This document shows positions 52,109-60,090 of a DNA stretch of 64,000 nucleotides, one piece after another. Each line of letters opens with the position of its first letter. Position 1 is the stretch's first letter. Location: the NCBI GenBank assembly GCA_029555415.1, contig JAKPSI010000018.1:310001-374000 (forward strand), written 5' to 3'. Both the position numbers and the translations under genes were made by a program. The notes under the pieces were generated by a model, which searched no databases, had not been told where the DNA came from, and worked only from the letters and a program-made list of their open reading frames with translations. The DNA comes from Bacteroidota bacterium (GTDB taxonomy: Bacteria; Bacteroidota; Bacteroidia; Chitinophagales; Chitinophagaceae).

Positions 52109-53020
52109 ATGAAACAAATCTTTTTTTTGATAGTTATATTACCATTATCGGTTTTTTCACAAACATCAATCGTTCAAGATAAAAGCGGTGAAACCTCTTT
52201 GAACTTCAGTAACAATAAGACTGTTTTATTCAACAGCGGCGACGCCAGCATTGGAGCGGGCTTTTCATTTAGCAATGTAACGCCCAAAAAAAACAATGGT
52301 CTTGAAACCTTTTGGGGTTGGGCGGTTAAACTAAAATCCAACGACGGAATTTCAACTCTATTAGACGGGTATGATTTTATGCCCCGTTTCACTTTAGGTG
52401 TTTTTAAAGGACGCGCCATGAAATCTTCGTCAAAATCTTCATCAAACAGTATTTATTACGGTACAGATATTGGGAACTCGGTTTTTAATTTACTATCCCA
52501 ACAAACACTGAACAAGCTTGAAAAAACCTCCTTTTTTAACTGGCGTATCAAGCTTGGTTTTAACCGGTTGGGCGCCTGGGGAAAATCGACAACGTTATTT
52601 GGCATTTCCTCAGAATTTGGATCTTACAACAATCTTGATGATCTAACCGCTGTAGAGAGATATAAATCAAGTATAGACAACAGCTCCACTCCCAGCACAA
52701 TTGTTGTTTCAAATAAAAAGTCTGGTTTCAGTGGAGATTACAAAGAGGGTAATATGCTTAAGATTAACATGGACTACCTTGTTTTCCCAACATGTCTCAA
52801 GGGTCGTGTTGGCCTGGGGGGATATTTTAGAGGTGGTCTTGGGGGTGACTTCTCACGACAAAATTTAGGTGTCGGTTGTTTCCTTGGTAAAGAAGGGGCT
52901 CCAGATAAGATTGTGCTTGGTTTGGTTTATCAGATAAACGATGTTTTCAACCAACTGAAAGAAGAGCCCTCCTTCCAAAAAAGAACAGGAATAAGCATTA
53001 CAGCAGGATATAGCTTTTGA
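52109..53020 (+). CDS. Hypothetical secreted beta-barrel-like protein
   Basis: A 303-residue protein with a signal peptide (MKQIFFLIVILPLSVFSQ). Alternating amphipathic strands follow (GRVGLGGYFRGGLGGDF, KIVLGLVYQINDVF) and a C-terminal aromatic residue (ISITAGYSF), which suggests an outer-membrane beta-barrel. There are Ser-rich loops such as SSKSSSNSIYYG. No family is recognised. It ends 81 bases before the terminator that it shares with tRNA-Phe. Confidence 0.6.
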   Translation: MKQIFFLIVILPLSVFSQTSIVQDKSGETSLNFSNNKTVLFNSGDASIGAGFSFSNVTPKKNNGLETFWGWAVKLKSNDGISTLLDGYDFMPRFTLGVFKGRAMKSSSKSSSNSIYYGTDIGNSVFNLLSQQTLNKLEKTSFFNWRIKLGFNRLGAWGKSTTLFGISSEFGSYNNLDDLTAVERYKSSIDNSSTPSTIVVSNKKSGFSGDYKEGNMLKINMDYLVFPTCLKGRVGLGGYFRGGLGGDFSRQNLGVGCFLGKEGAPDKIVLGLVYQINDVFNQLKEEPSFQKRTGISITAGYSF

Positions 53021-53100
53021 GTTTTCTAACTGAAGCCATCGTCGGACCGAAAATGTGTTTCGGGTACTAAACCAAACAGACGGCTGTCTTAAAGCCACTA

Positions 53101-53141
53101 AAACAGAAAGCCCCAACAACAATCTTGGGGCTTTCTGTTTT
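53101..53141. terminator. Strong bidirectional terminator
   Basis: AAACAGAAAGCCCCAA (53101-53116), an eight-base loop, then TTGGGGCTTTCTGTTT (53125-53140): a perfect 16-bp stem with T/A flanks on both sides. It closes the plus-strand hypothetical genes and the minus-strand tRNA-Phe transcript. Confidence 0.88.
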
Positions 53142-53145
53142 AATG

Positions 53146-53218
53146 TGGTGTGGGGCGGGATCGAACCGCCGACACAAGGATTTTCAGTCCTTTGCTCTAC
53201 CAACTGAGCTACCGCACC
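53146..53218 (-). tRNA. tRNA-Phe (anticodon GAA)
   Basis: On the minus strand the 73-base gene runs from GGTGCGGTAGCTCAG to the discriminator A. The D-arm GCTC/GAGC, the anticodon arm AAGGA-CTGAAAA-TCCTT (anticodon GAA) and the T-arm GGCGG-TTCGATC-CCGCC are complete. The CCA end is not encoded. The acceptor stem (GGTGCGG against CCACACC) has a C5-A68 mismatch. The 5' side precedes recQ on the same strand. Confidence 0.93.
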
Positions 53219-53363
53219 ATTCCTGAAACACATCGGCTCGGTAAGTGGAAGCCTAGCCTCGCTTTTGTGCTTCGGGGCTGCAAATATAGAGGGAATTCAC
53301 AAGAAATCCACAAGAAAATGAGGTAAAACTTTGATTTTCCGCCTGAAATCCGGGCTCCGGAGC

Positions 53364-55631
53364 CTACATCCCGTACTCACTTAAGAACTTGATGCGCATG
53401 ATCTTGAGCTGCTCCCAGTTGAGATTATGCTCCGAAAGCTCTTCGAGGGCCACCTGCAGAGACGAGGTCTCACAACCTTTGAAATACTCGATGATCTCAT
53501 CCTGGTCGTCCTCATCAAGCATTTCATCAATGGCATAATCCAGGTTGAGCTTGGTGCCGCTGGCCGCAATGGTCTCCATTTCTTCCAGCATCTCATCCAT
53601 TCTCCAGCCCTTGTTCTTCGCGATCGTTTCGAGTGAAACTTTCTTATCCGTATTCTGAATGATGTAAACCTTGTTACCGCTCTTGTTCACCACACTCTTC
53701 ATCACAAAATCATCCGGTCTTTCTATGTTGTTCTCTTCCACATAACTCTTGATCAGTTCAACGAAGGGCTTCCCGTATTTCAGTGCTTTGCCCTTGCTCA
53801 CTCCCTGGCATTTTTCAAGACCTTCCAGTGTAATGGGATAGAACGTGGCCATATCCTGCAATGAATTCTCCAGGAAGATCACGAACGGAGGCAGGTTCTT
53901 GCGCTTCGCTTCTTTCTGACGCATCTCCTTCAGCATCGTGAAGAGCTTTTCGTCCGTAGCGGATCCGGTCGCCGTTTCCGTTGTTTCTTCATCATCCGCA
54001 TTCGCTTCATCATACAGATGATTCAGGATCACCTTGAATGATTTCGGTTTCTTCAGGAAGGCTTCCCCTTTCTTCGTGAACTTCAGCACCCCATATTCTT
54101 CTATATCCTTCAGCAGCATGCCTTCCAGGATCAGCTGGCGCACGAGTGAATTCCAGAAATAAGCGTCTTTATGATTGCCGCTCGCAAATACATCCAGCAC
54201 ATCATGCCGGAACATCTGGATCTGCGGCGTTAGTCTGCCACTCACGATCTGAACCACATAATTGGTAGCGAATTGTTCGTTCAGCGCTTTGATCACCTTG
54301 AGTACGATCACCGCTTCTTCCTTCGATTCTATCTTTTCCTTCGGATGCTTACAGTTATCACATTCACCGCAATTCGCTTTCTCATATTCTTCTCCGAAAT
54401 AACTCATCAGCACCTTACGGCGGCAAACCCCGCTTTCCGCATAGGCCACCGTTTCGTTGATCAGCTGCGCACCCACTTCTCTTTCACTGAGCGGTTTGTC
54501 ACGCATCAGGTGTTCAAGCTTGCTGACATCTTTATGTGAATAGTAGAGAATACATTTCCCTTCCATGCCATCACGGCCGGCGCGACCGGTTTCCTGGTAA
54601 TAATTCTCAATGCTCTTGGGTATGTTGTAATGGATCACGAACCTGATATCGGGTTTATCGATACCCATACCGAACGCAATGGTGGCGCAGATCACCTGCA
54701 TGTCTTCCCCCAGGAACTGATCCTGACGCTCCGCACGCAGCTTACTGTCGAGCCCCGCATGGTAAGCCACCGCTTTGATGCCATTTGCCATCAGGATATC
54801 CGCCAGCTCTTCGGTCGTCTTGCGGTTCAGTGTATAGATGATCCCGCTGCTGCCCTTCATGGTCTTGATGAAACGAACGATGTTCTCATCGGTCTGTGCC
54901 TTCTTGATCTTGGGCAGTACCTCATAGTACAGATTCGGGCGGTTGAAGGAAGAAATGAAAATATTGGGTTCGCGTAAGTCCAGGTTCTTAACGATATCAC
55001 TCTGCACTTTCGGCGTAGCGGTTGCGGTCAATGCGATGACAGGTACATCCGGATTTATCTGGATCATCATTTCGCGGAGGCGGCGGTATTCCGGACGGAA
55101 ATCATGTCCCCACTCAGAGATACAGTGCGCTTCATCCACAGCGAAAAAAGAAACTTTCAGATCGGAGAAGAATTCGAGGTTCTCCTGTTTAGTCAGCGTT
55201 TCAGGCGCAACGTACAACATGCGCGTACGTCCAGTGAGCAGGTCGTCGTGTACTTCTTTGATCTCTTTCTTGGTAAGGGTGGAGTTGAGAAAATGTGCAA
55301 CATCGTCATTGCTGCTGTAGCCGCGGACCAGATCAACCTGGTTCTTCATGAGCGCGATGAGCGGAGAAACGATGATCGCCACCCCGTCCAGGATCATGGC
55401 GGGCAGTTGATAGCAAAGGCTTTTTCCGCCACCCGTTGGCATGATCACGAATGTATCGTGGCCGGCCAGCAGCGATTCGATGGCTTTTTCCTGGGTGCCT
55501 TTGAATTTATTAAAACCAAAATGCTCCTGTAAGGCCGCATGCAGATCGAACCTTTTTTGGGGATCCTGCTTCTTTTCTTTTGATGCCGCCGCTTTTTTGG
55601 GAGCGGCCTTTTTTGCTGTAGTTGTACCCAT
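53364..55631 (-). CDS. recQ: ATP-dependent DNA helicase RecQ
   Basis: A 755-residue RecQ. A Lys/Ala-rich N-terminal tail (TTTAKKAAPKKAAASKEKKQ) precedes the helicase core. Walker A is MPTGGGKSLCYQLPA near residue 65, and DEAHCISEWGHDFRPEY near 160 carries Walker B plus the aromatic-rich loop. The second RecA lobe has GRAGRDGMEGKCILYYSHKDV, the RQC domain has the zinc-binding CRRKVLMSYFGEEYEKANCGECDNC, and an HRDC domain follows (about 580-650). The final 100 residues form a further conserved acidic region with no known domain. Its length exceeds E. coli RecQ (about 610). ATG 55631 is chosen over an in-frame ATG at 55682. Role: recombination and replication-fork repair. Confidence 0.95.
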   Translation of the reverse strand: MGTTTAKKAAPKKAAASKEKKQDPQKRFDLHAALQEHFGFNKFKGTQEKAIESLLAGHDTFVIMPTGGGKSLCYQLPAMILDGVAIIVSPLIALMKNQVDLVRGYSSNDDVAHFLNSTLTKKEIKEVHDDLLTGRTRMLYVAPETLTKQENLEFFSDLKVSFFAVDEAHCISEWGHDFRPEYRRLREMMIQINPDVPVIALTATATPKVQSDIVKNLDLREPNIFISSFNRPNLYYEVLPKIKKAQTDENIVRFIKTMKGSSGIIYTLNRKTTEELADILMANGIKAVAYHAGLDSKLRAERQDQFLGEDMQVICATIAFGMGIDKPDIRFVIHYNIPKSIENYYQETGRAGRDGMEGKCILYYSHKDVSKLEHLMRDKPLSEREVGAQLINETVAYAESGVCRRKVLMSYFGEEYEKANCGECDNCKHPKEKIESKEEAVIVLKVIKALNEQFATNYVVQIVSGRLTPQIQMFRHDVLDVFASGNHKDAYFWNSLVRQLILEGMLLKDIEEYGVLKFTKKGEAFLKKPKSFKVILNHLYDEANADDEETTETATGSATDEKLFTMLKEMRQKEAKRKNLPPFVIFLENSLQDMATFYPITLEGLEKCQGVSKGKALKYGKPFVELIKSYVEENNIERPDDFVMKSVVNKSGNKVYIIQNTDKKVSLETIAKNKGWRMDEMLEEMETIAASGTKLNLDYAIDEMLDEDDQDEIIEYFKGCETSSLQVALEELSEHNLNWEQLKIMRIKFLSEYGM

Positions 55632-56030
55632 TTCAAGAAATTTCACCACACCGCCTGTTTTGCAACAGAATGTGCGGTCCATTCACACGTTTACCGAATT
55701 ATTTAAGATACTCAATTTTGACGGTCTTGCTTATGAGCAGCGCCACAAAATTTACTCCTGACAGAAAGATTTCCGGTGTTTAAGTGTTTACCCGGGAGAG
55801 CGGAGGGTGATGAAAGAGAATCAGAGATCTTAAAAAACCAACAGATCCGTATGCCTTAACCCAATTGCCCTGCTTTTTGGCAGGAGGACGGCGAATTTAC
55901 GCCGGAAAAGGGTCATTTCCGGGCCGAAAACAGTTAAAATTGAACACTATCGTTTGCATAACGGGGACATCCGGCCAAATATTCTAAATTTGCGGCCGAT
56001 AACCGCTTTTATGCGGGGATCAGGCACAAA
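55632..56030. other. Divergent intergenic region between recQ and kdsD
   Basis: No gene is seen. It contains an exact -7 element for kdsD at 55985-55992 and a small hairpin CCTGC-TTTTTG-GCAGG at about 55869-55884. A clear -7 element for recQ was not found; GAGTATCTTAA on the minus strand is the nearest resemblance. Confidence 0.4.
55985..55992 (+). promoter_or_regulatory. TAnnTTTG -7 promoter element of kdsD-manC
   Basis: TAAATTTG, an exact -7 match, 38 bases before the kdsD ATG; a leader of about 30 bases follows. A TTTG lies upstream at 55953-55956, but the 28-base spacing is longer than expected for a -33 element. Confidence 0.55.
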
Positions 56031-56993
56031 ATGGCCCTTTCTATTAAACAGGTTGCATTGAATACGATCGAACTGGAAGCCAGGGCTGTTTCCGGTTTAG
56101 CCGCCTATGCGGACGACGCCTTTGAACTTGCCGTCAAAGCTATTGCGGCAACAAAAGGCCGTGTGGTGGTGAGCGGTATCGGCAAAAGCGCCGTCATCGC
56201 GCAAAAGATCGTTGCTACTTTCAATTCAACCGGCACTCCTTCCATTTTCATGCACGCGGCCGACGCCATTCACGGTGATCTGGGTATTGTGCAGCAGGAT
56301 GATGTGGTGATCATCATCAGCAAGAGCGGAGAAAGTCCGGAGATCAAAGTGCTGGTGCCGCTGATCCGCAATTTCGGCAACACGCTGATCGCAATGGTGG
56401 GCAATACCGATTCTTATCTTGCACGTAACGCTTCCCATGTTGTGAACTGTACGGTTGAACAGGAGGCGTGTCCGAATAACCTGGCACCGACCAGCAGCAC
56501 GACCGCACAACTGGTGATGGGTGATGCGATCGCGGTTTGCCTCATGGAGATGAAAGGCTTCCGCAGCGAGGACTTCGCCAAGTTCCACCCGGGCGGCACC
56601 CTTGGTAAAAAATTATACCTGCGTGTTTCCGATCTTTATAAGAACAACGAACAGCCGAAAGTGAAAAGCGGACAGTCGCTCAAAGAGGTGATCATGGAAA
56701 TGACCGCCAAAAGACTGGGCATAACCGCAGTGGTAGATGATGAAAACACGTTGCTCGGCATCGTCACCGATGGTGATCTTCGCCGTATGCTCGAAAAGAA
56801 TGCAGCCATCGAAAGCTGCAAAGCGGATGACATCATGACCAGGACACCGAAAACGATCGGTCCTGATGAACTCGCTGTTACTGCACTGGAATTACTGAGA
56901 AAAAACAATATCACCCAGGCCGTTGTTACCGAAAATGGCAAATACCTGGGTATCGTTCATTTTCATGATCTTTTCCGTGAAGGATTGATCTGA
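56031..56993 (+). CDS. kdsD: Arabinose-5-phosphate isomerase (KpsF/GutQ family)
   Basis: A 320-residue KdsD. An N-terminal SIS domain (about 35-180) has RVVVSGIGKSAVIAQKIVATFNSTGTPSIFMHAADAIHGDLG, ISKSGESPEI and NLAPTSSTTAQLVMGDAIAVCLMEMKGF. Then come AKFHPGGTLGKKL and two CBS domains (about 205-320). It isomerises D-ribulose 5-phosphate to D-arabinose 5-phosphate, the first step to KDO for lipopolysaccharide. It is followed 23 bases later by manC, so they form a cell-envelope sugar operon. Confidence 0.95.
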   Translation: MALSIKQVALNTIELEARAVSGLAAYADDAFELAVKAIAATKGRVVVSGIGKSAVIAQKIVATFNSTGTPSIFMHAADAIHGDLGIVQQDDVVIIISKSGESPEIKVLVPLIRNFGNTLIAMVGNTDSYLARNASHVVNCTVEQEACPNNLAPTSSTTAQLVMGDAIAVCLMEMKGFRSEDFAKFHPGGTLGKKLYLRVSDLYKNNEQPKVKSGQSLKEVIMEMTAKRLGITAVVDDENTLLGIVTDGDLRRMLEKNAAIESCKADDIMTRTPKTIGPDELAVTALELLRKNNITQAVVTENGKYLGIVHFHDLFREGLI

Positions 56994-57016
56994 AAAAAAC
57001 AACCAGCCCTCAAGCA

Positions 57017-58099
57017 ATGAACAAACACCACTATGTAGCCATCATGGCAGGCGGGATCGGAAGCCGCTTCTGGCCAATGAGCCGTACTGATTACCCGAAA
57101 CAATTCCTCGATATCCTGAACACAGGCAGAACCCTGATCCAGCATACATACGACCGGTTCGCAAACTTCATTCCGGCCGAGAATATCTATGTGGTCACTT
57201 CCCGCGAATACATACACATCGTAAAGAAACAGTTGCCGGACCTTCCGGAAGAGAACATCCTCGGTGAGCCTTCCCGTAAGAATACCGCACCCTGTGTCGC
57301 ATACATTTCATTCAAGCTGGCACAGAAAGATCCGCAGGCGTCTCTGATCGTTGCGCCCTCAGACCATCTGATCCTTGAACCCGAAAAATTCAAGGCTACC
57401 TGTGATCAGGCACTCGGATTCGTGAATCATATGAACGCCCTGATCACACTGGGCATTCAACCCACACACCCGAATACCGGTTATGGTTATATTCAGCACG
57501 ATACGGCAGAAGCGGTGCCGGGCGTATACAAAGTGAAGACGTTCACCGAAAAACCCAACCTCGAACTGGCCCGCACATTCATCGCCAGTGGTGATTTTCT
57601 GTGGAATGCCGGCATCTTCGTTTGGCAGGTGAAGAATGTGTTGGCCGCATTCGAAAAATATCTCCCCGAGATCTATGAATTGTTCGCCGCTGAAAAAGAA
57701 CGCTTCAATACGGAAGGCGAGAACAAGATGATGGAGGAGGTATACCCCCAGTGCACCAATATTTCCATTGACTTTGGTATCATGGAAAAAGCCGATAATG
57801 TATTCGTCATCCCTTCATCTTTCGGATGGAGTGATCTTGGTACGTGGAACGCGGCGTGGGACAGCATGGACAAGGATTATTTCGGCAATGCGGTTTCCGG
57901 TAATGAAGTGATGGTCGTTGATGCCAACAATTGCATGGTCCATGTTCCCGATCAGAAACTGGTGCTGCTGCAGGGTTTGCACGATTATATCATCGTTGAT
58001 ACTAAAGACGTGCTGCTGATCTGCAAAAAAGAGAAAGAACAGGAGATCAAGGAATATGTAGCAGAGGTGAAGCGTAACAGGGGCGATAAATACCTGTAA
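57017..58099 (+). CDS. manC: Mannose-1-phosphate guanylyltransferase
   Basis: A 360-residue nucleotidyltransferase. It has the signature IMAGGIGSRFWPMSRTDYPKQFLDI at the N-terminus (GGxGxRxxPxS...PKQF), VAPSDHLI, and FTEKPNLELA with the Glu-Lys-Pro motif near residue 178, and GIMEKADNVFVIPSSFGWSDLGTW near 255. It makes GDP-mannose for polysaccharide or lipopolysaccharide synthesis. It lacks the C-terminal phosphomannose isomerase (cupin) domain found in longer ManC proteins. Co-transcribed with kdsD. Confidence 0.94.
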   Translation: MNKHHYVAIMAGGIGSRFWPMSRTDYPKQFLDILNTGRTLIQHTYDRFANFIPAENIYVVTSREYIHIVKKQLPDLPEENILGEPSRKNTAPCVAYISFKLAQKDPQASLIVAPSDHLILEPEKFKATCDQALGFVNHMNALITLGIQPTHPNTGYGYIQHDTAEAVPGVYKVKTFTEKPNLELARTFIASGDFLWNAGIFVWQVKNVLAAFEKYLPEIYELFAAEKERFNTEGENKMMEEVYPQCTNISIDFGIMEKADNVFVIPSSFGWSDLGTWNAAWDSMDKDYFGNAVSGNEVMVVDANNCMVHVPDQKLVLLQGLHDYIIVDTKDVLLICKKEKEQEIKEYVAEVKRNRGDKYL

Positions 58100-58100
58100 T

Positions 58101-58451
58101 ATGTTCAAAAAACTCAGAACTGCCGTTTATCATGTTCAGGACCTGGCGGCCGCCAAAGCCTGGTATACCGAGGCCACCGGCGTGACCCCCTATTTTGATG
58201 AGCCCTTTTATGTAGGCTTTAATATCAACGGATTCGAGCTGGGTCTGGACCCTGATAACACAGGCATCACTCCGGGTAATCAGTGTTATCCGTTCTGGTC
58301 CGTCGATAATATTGACGAATCACTCCGTAAACTCACTTCAATTGGCGGCGAGATCACGCAACCCAAAACCAATGTAGGCGGCCCCACATTCGTGGCAACG
58401 GTCAGGGATCCCTTTGGGAATTATATCGGGCTAATTGAGGGCGCCGACTAG
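58101..58451 (+). CDS. VOC (glyoxalase/bleomycin-resistance-like) family protein
   Basis: A 116-residue single-domain VOC protein. It starts with the beta-alpha-beta unit RTAVYHVQDLAAAKAWYTEATGVTPYFDEPFYVGFNINGFELGLDPD and ends in VATVRDPFGNYIGLIEG, typical of glyoxalase-like dioxygenase/isomerase domains. The metal-ligand pattern is not strict, so the activity is unknown. It begins one base after manC, at the end of that operon. Confidence 0.85.
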   Translation: MFKKLRTAVYHVQDLAAAKAWYTEATGVTPYFDEPFYVGFNINGFELGLDPDNTGITPGNQCYPFWSVDNIDESLRKLTSIGGEITQPKTNVGGPTFVATVRDPFGNYIGLIEGAD

Positions 58452-58548
58452 TTGAAAAAACGGCGGATCCTGTTCAAATCACGCATCCGGAACAGCGGAC
58501 AGCGATTAATTTAGTAAAACCGGCTGCGCGGATAATAACTAAATTAGC

Positions 58549-59286
58549 ATGCGTCAATCTCCTGACATGTCAACCCCATCTTTTCAGCACATACTTTTTC
58601 TGGATATTGAAACCGTATCCCAGTTCCCCGATTACCAATCGGTACCGGATGAATGGAAAGAGTTATGGAACACCAAGGCCGCCTCTCTGCTGAAGCATCA
58701 CGAAGGAGAAACCACGGAATCCATTTACCAGCGGGCGGGCATCTATGCTGAATTCGGTAAGATCATTTGCATCAGTTGCGGGGTGATCCAGGGAACCGGG
58801 GCTGGAAAGAAGCTGGCGTTGAAATCATTCGCCGGACACGATGAAAAGCAGATCCTGGAAGGCTTTGCTGAGATGCTGAAGAAATGGAGTGCCGGCGAAC
58901 CCAAACAACTTTGTGCACATAATGGTAAAGAATTCGACTTCCCTTATCTCTGCCGCAGGATGATCATCAATGGTGTTGCGATCCCTTCCATCCTGAACAC
59001 CGCGGGAAAGAAGCCCTGGGAGGTATCACATTTGGACACAATGGAGCTATGGAAATTCGGTGACTTCAAGAATTATACATCCTTGAATCTGCTTGCCCAT
59101 GCACTGGGGATCCCTACACCCAAGGATGATATCGACGGAAGCAAAGTGGGCGGCGTGTACTGGACCGAAGGCGATGTGGACAGGATCGTTGTGTATTGTC
59201 AGAAAGATGTGCTCACCGCAGCGCAGGTGTTCCTGCGGATGAACGGCGAGCCAACCATTAAACCCGAAAACATAGAGATCAAATGA
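58549..59286 (+). CDS. Predicted 3'-5' exonuclease, PolB-like DEDDy family
   Basis: A 245-residue nuclease. It has ExoI FLDIETVSQF (D and E) near residue 18, ExoII KQLCAHNGKEFDFPYLCRRM (the HN and D) near 122, and ExoIII CQKDVLTAAQVF (YxxxD pattern, Tyr at VYCQKD) near 222. These are the DEDDy catalytic motifs of the PolB-like exonuclease subfamily. The start may be ATG 58549 or ATG 58567; a near -7 element (TAAATTAG, 58540-58547) ends one base before the first and would fit the second better. It is the first gene of a tightly overlapping three-gene operon. Confidence 0.85.
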   Translation: MRQSPDMSTPSFQHILFLDIETVSQFPDYQSVPDEWKELWNTKAASLLKHHEGETTESIYQRAGIYAEFGKIICISCGVIQGTGAGKKLALKSFAGHDEKQILEGFAEMLKKWSAGEPKQLCAHNGKEFDFPYLCRRMIINGVAIPSILNTAGKKPWEVSHLDTMELWKFGDFKNYTSLNLLAHALGIPTPKDDIDGSKVGGVYWTEGDVDRIVVYCQKDVLTAAQVFLRMNGEPTIKPENIEIK

Positions 59287-59678
59287 AAAACGTCAGCATA
59301 AGGACCAACTACAGCTCGGGCGCCAAATGGGAAAGTATCGTGGGTTACAGTCGAGCTGTAAAAGTGGGGAACACTATTGAAGTAACCGGTACGGTTGCGG
59401 TGGATGAAAACAATGAGCTGGTGGGTGCGGGAGATGCTTATGCGCAAACCGCATATATCCTGAAAAAGATCGGAGCCGTTCTGCAGACCGCCGGAGCCGA
59501 AATGAAAGATGTGGTAAGAACGAGGATGTTCGTGACCGATATCAGCCGCTGGGAAGAATACGGGCGTGCACATGGTGAGGTCTTCGCGGATATCAGACCC
59601 TGTACCAGCATGATCGAAGTAAAAGGACTCATCGCCCCGGAATACCTGATCGAAATAGAAGCCACTGCCATCATATGA
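59283..59678 (+). CDS. RidA-family protein (reactive imine deaminase-like)
   Basis: A 131-residue RidA/YjgF-like protein. It has GAKWESIVGYSRAVKVGNTIEVTGTVAVDENN, YAQTAYILKKIGAVLQTAGAEMKDVVRTRMFVTDISRWEEYG, and an R-rich trimer-active-site region DIRPCTSMIEVKGLIAPEYLIEIEATA that contains the conserved Arg (VVRTRMF) and Glu (IEIEA). It would hydrolyse reactive enamines/imines. Its ATG overlaps the exonuclease stop by four bases, and its stop overlaps the next gene in the same way. Confidence 0.9.
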   Translation: MKNVSIRTNYSSGAKWESIVGYSRAVKVGNTIEVTGTVAVDENNELVGAGDAYAQTAYILKKIGAVLQTAGAEMKDVVRTRMFVTDISRWEEYGRAHGEVFADIRPCTSMIEVKGLIAPEYLIEIEATAII

Positions 59679-60004
59679 ATATTGAATCCCTCCGTGATTA
59701 TTGCCTCTCCCTGCCGGATGTGGAAGAAACGCTTCCCTTCGGACCGGACACCCTGGTATACAAGGTCGGGGGAAAGGTGTTCCTGCTGACAGGCCTTGAC
59801 AGCGAAACGTTCCGCTTCAACGTTAAATGCGATCCCGATCTGGCCATAGAGCTGCGCGATCGCTTTGCTTGTGTCCTTCCCGGGTGGCACATGAATAAAA
59901 AACACTGGAATACAGTGATGGTGGATGGATCGGTCAACGATAAACAATTGCGCGAGTGGATCGATCACTCTTATACGCTTGTAGCGCCAAAAAAGAAGAA
60001 ATAA
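59675..60004 (+). CDS. MmcQ/YjbR-family protein
   Basis: A 109-residue CyaY-like fold protein of the MmcQ/YjbR family. SLRDYCLSLPDVEETLPFGPDTLVYKVGGKVFLLTGLDSE, FNVKCDPDLAIELRDRFACVLPGWHMNKKHWNTVMVDGS and the C-terminal LREWIDHSYTLVAPK are typical. The family is predicted to bind DNA non-specifically. It ends the exonuclease-RidA-MmcQ operon (four-base overlap). Confidence 0.9.
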   Translation: MNIESLRDYCLSLPDVEETLPFGPDTLVYKVGGKVFLLTGLDSETFRFNVKCDPDLAIELRDRFACVLPGWHMNKKHWNTVMVDGSVNDKQLREWIDHSYTLVAPKKKK

Positions 60005-60090
60005 TCCCTTAAGAATTCTCTAATTTTTCTGCTCTCATCTTCCGTTACCGCCAATCTTTCTATTTTGCAGGCACAACAAGGTACACGGAC

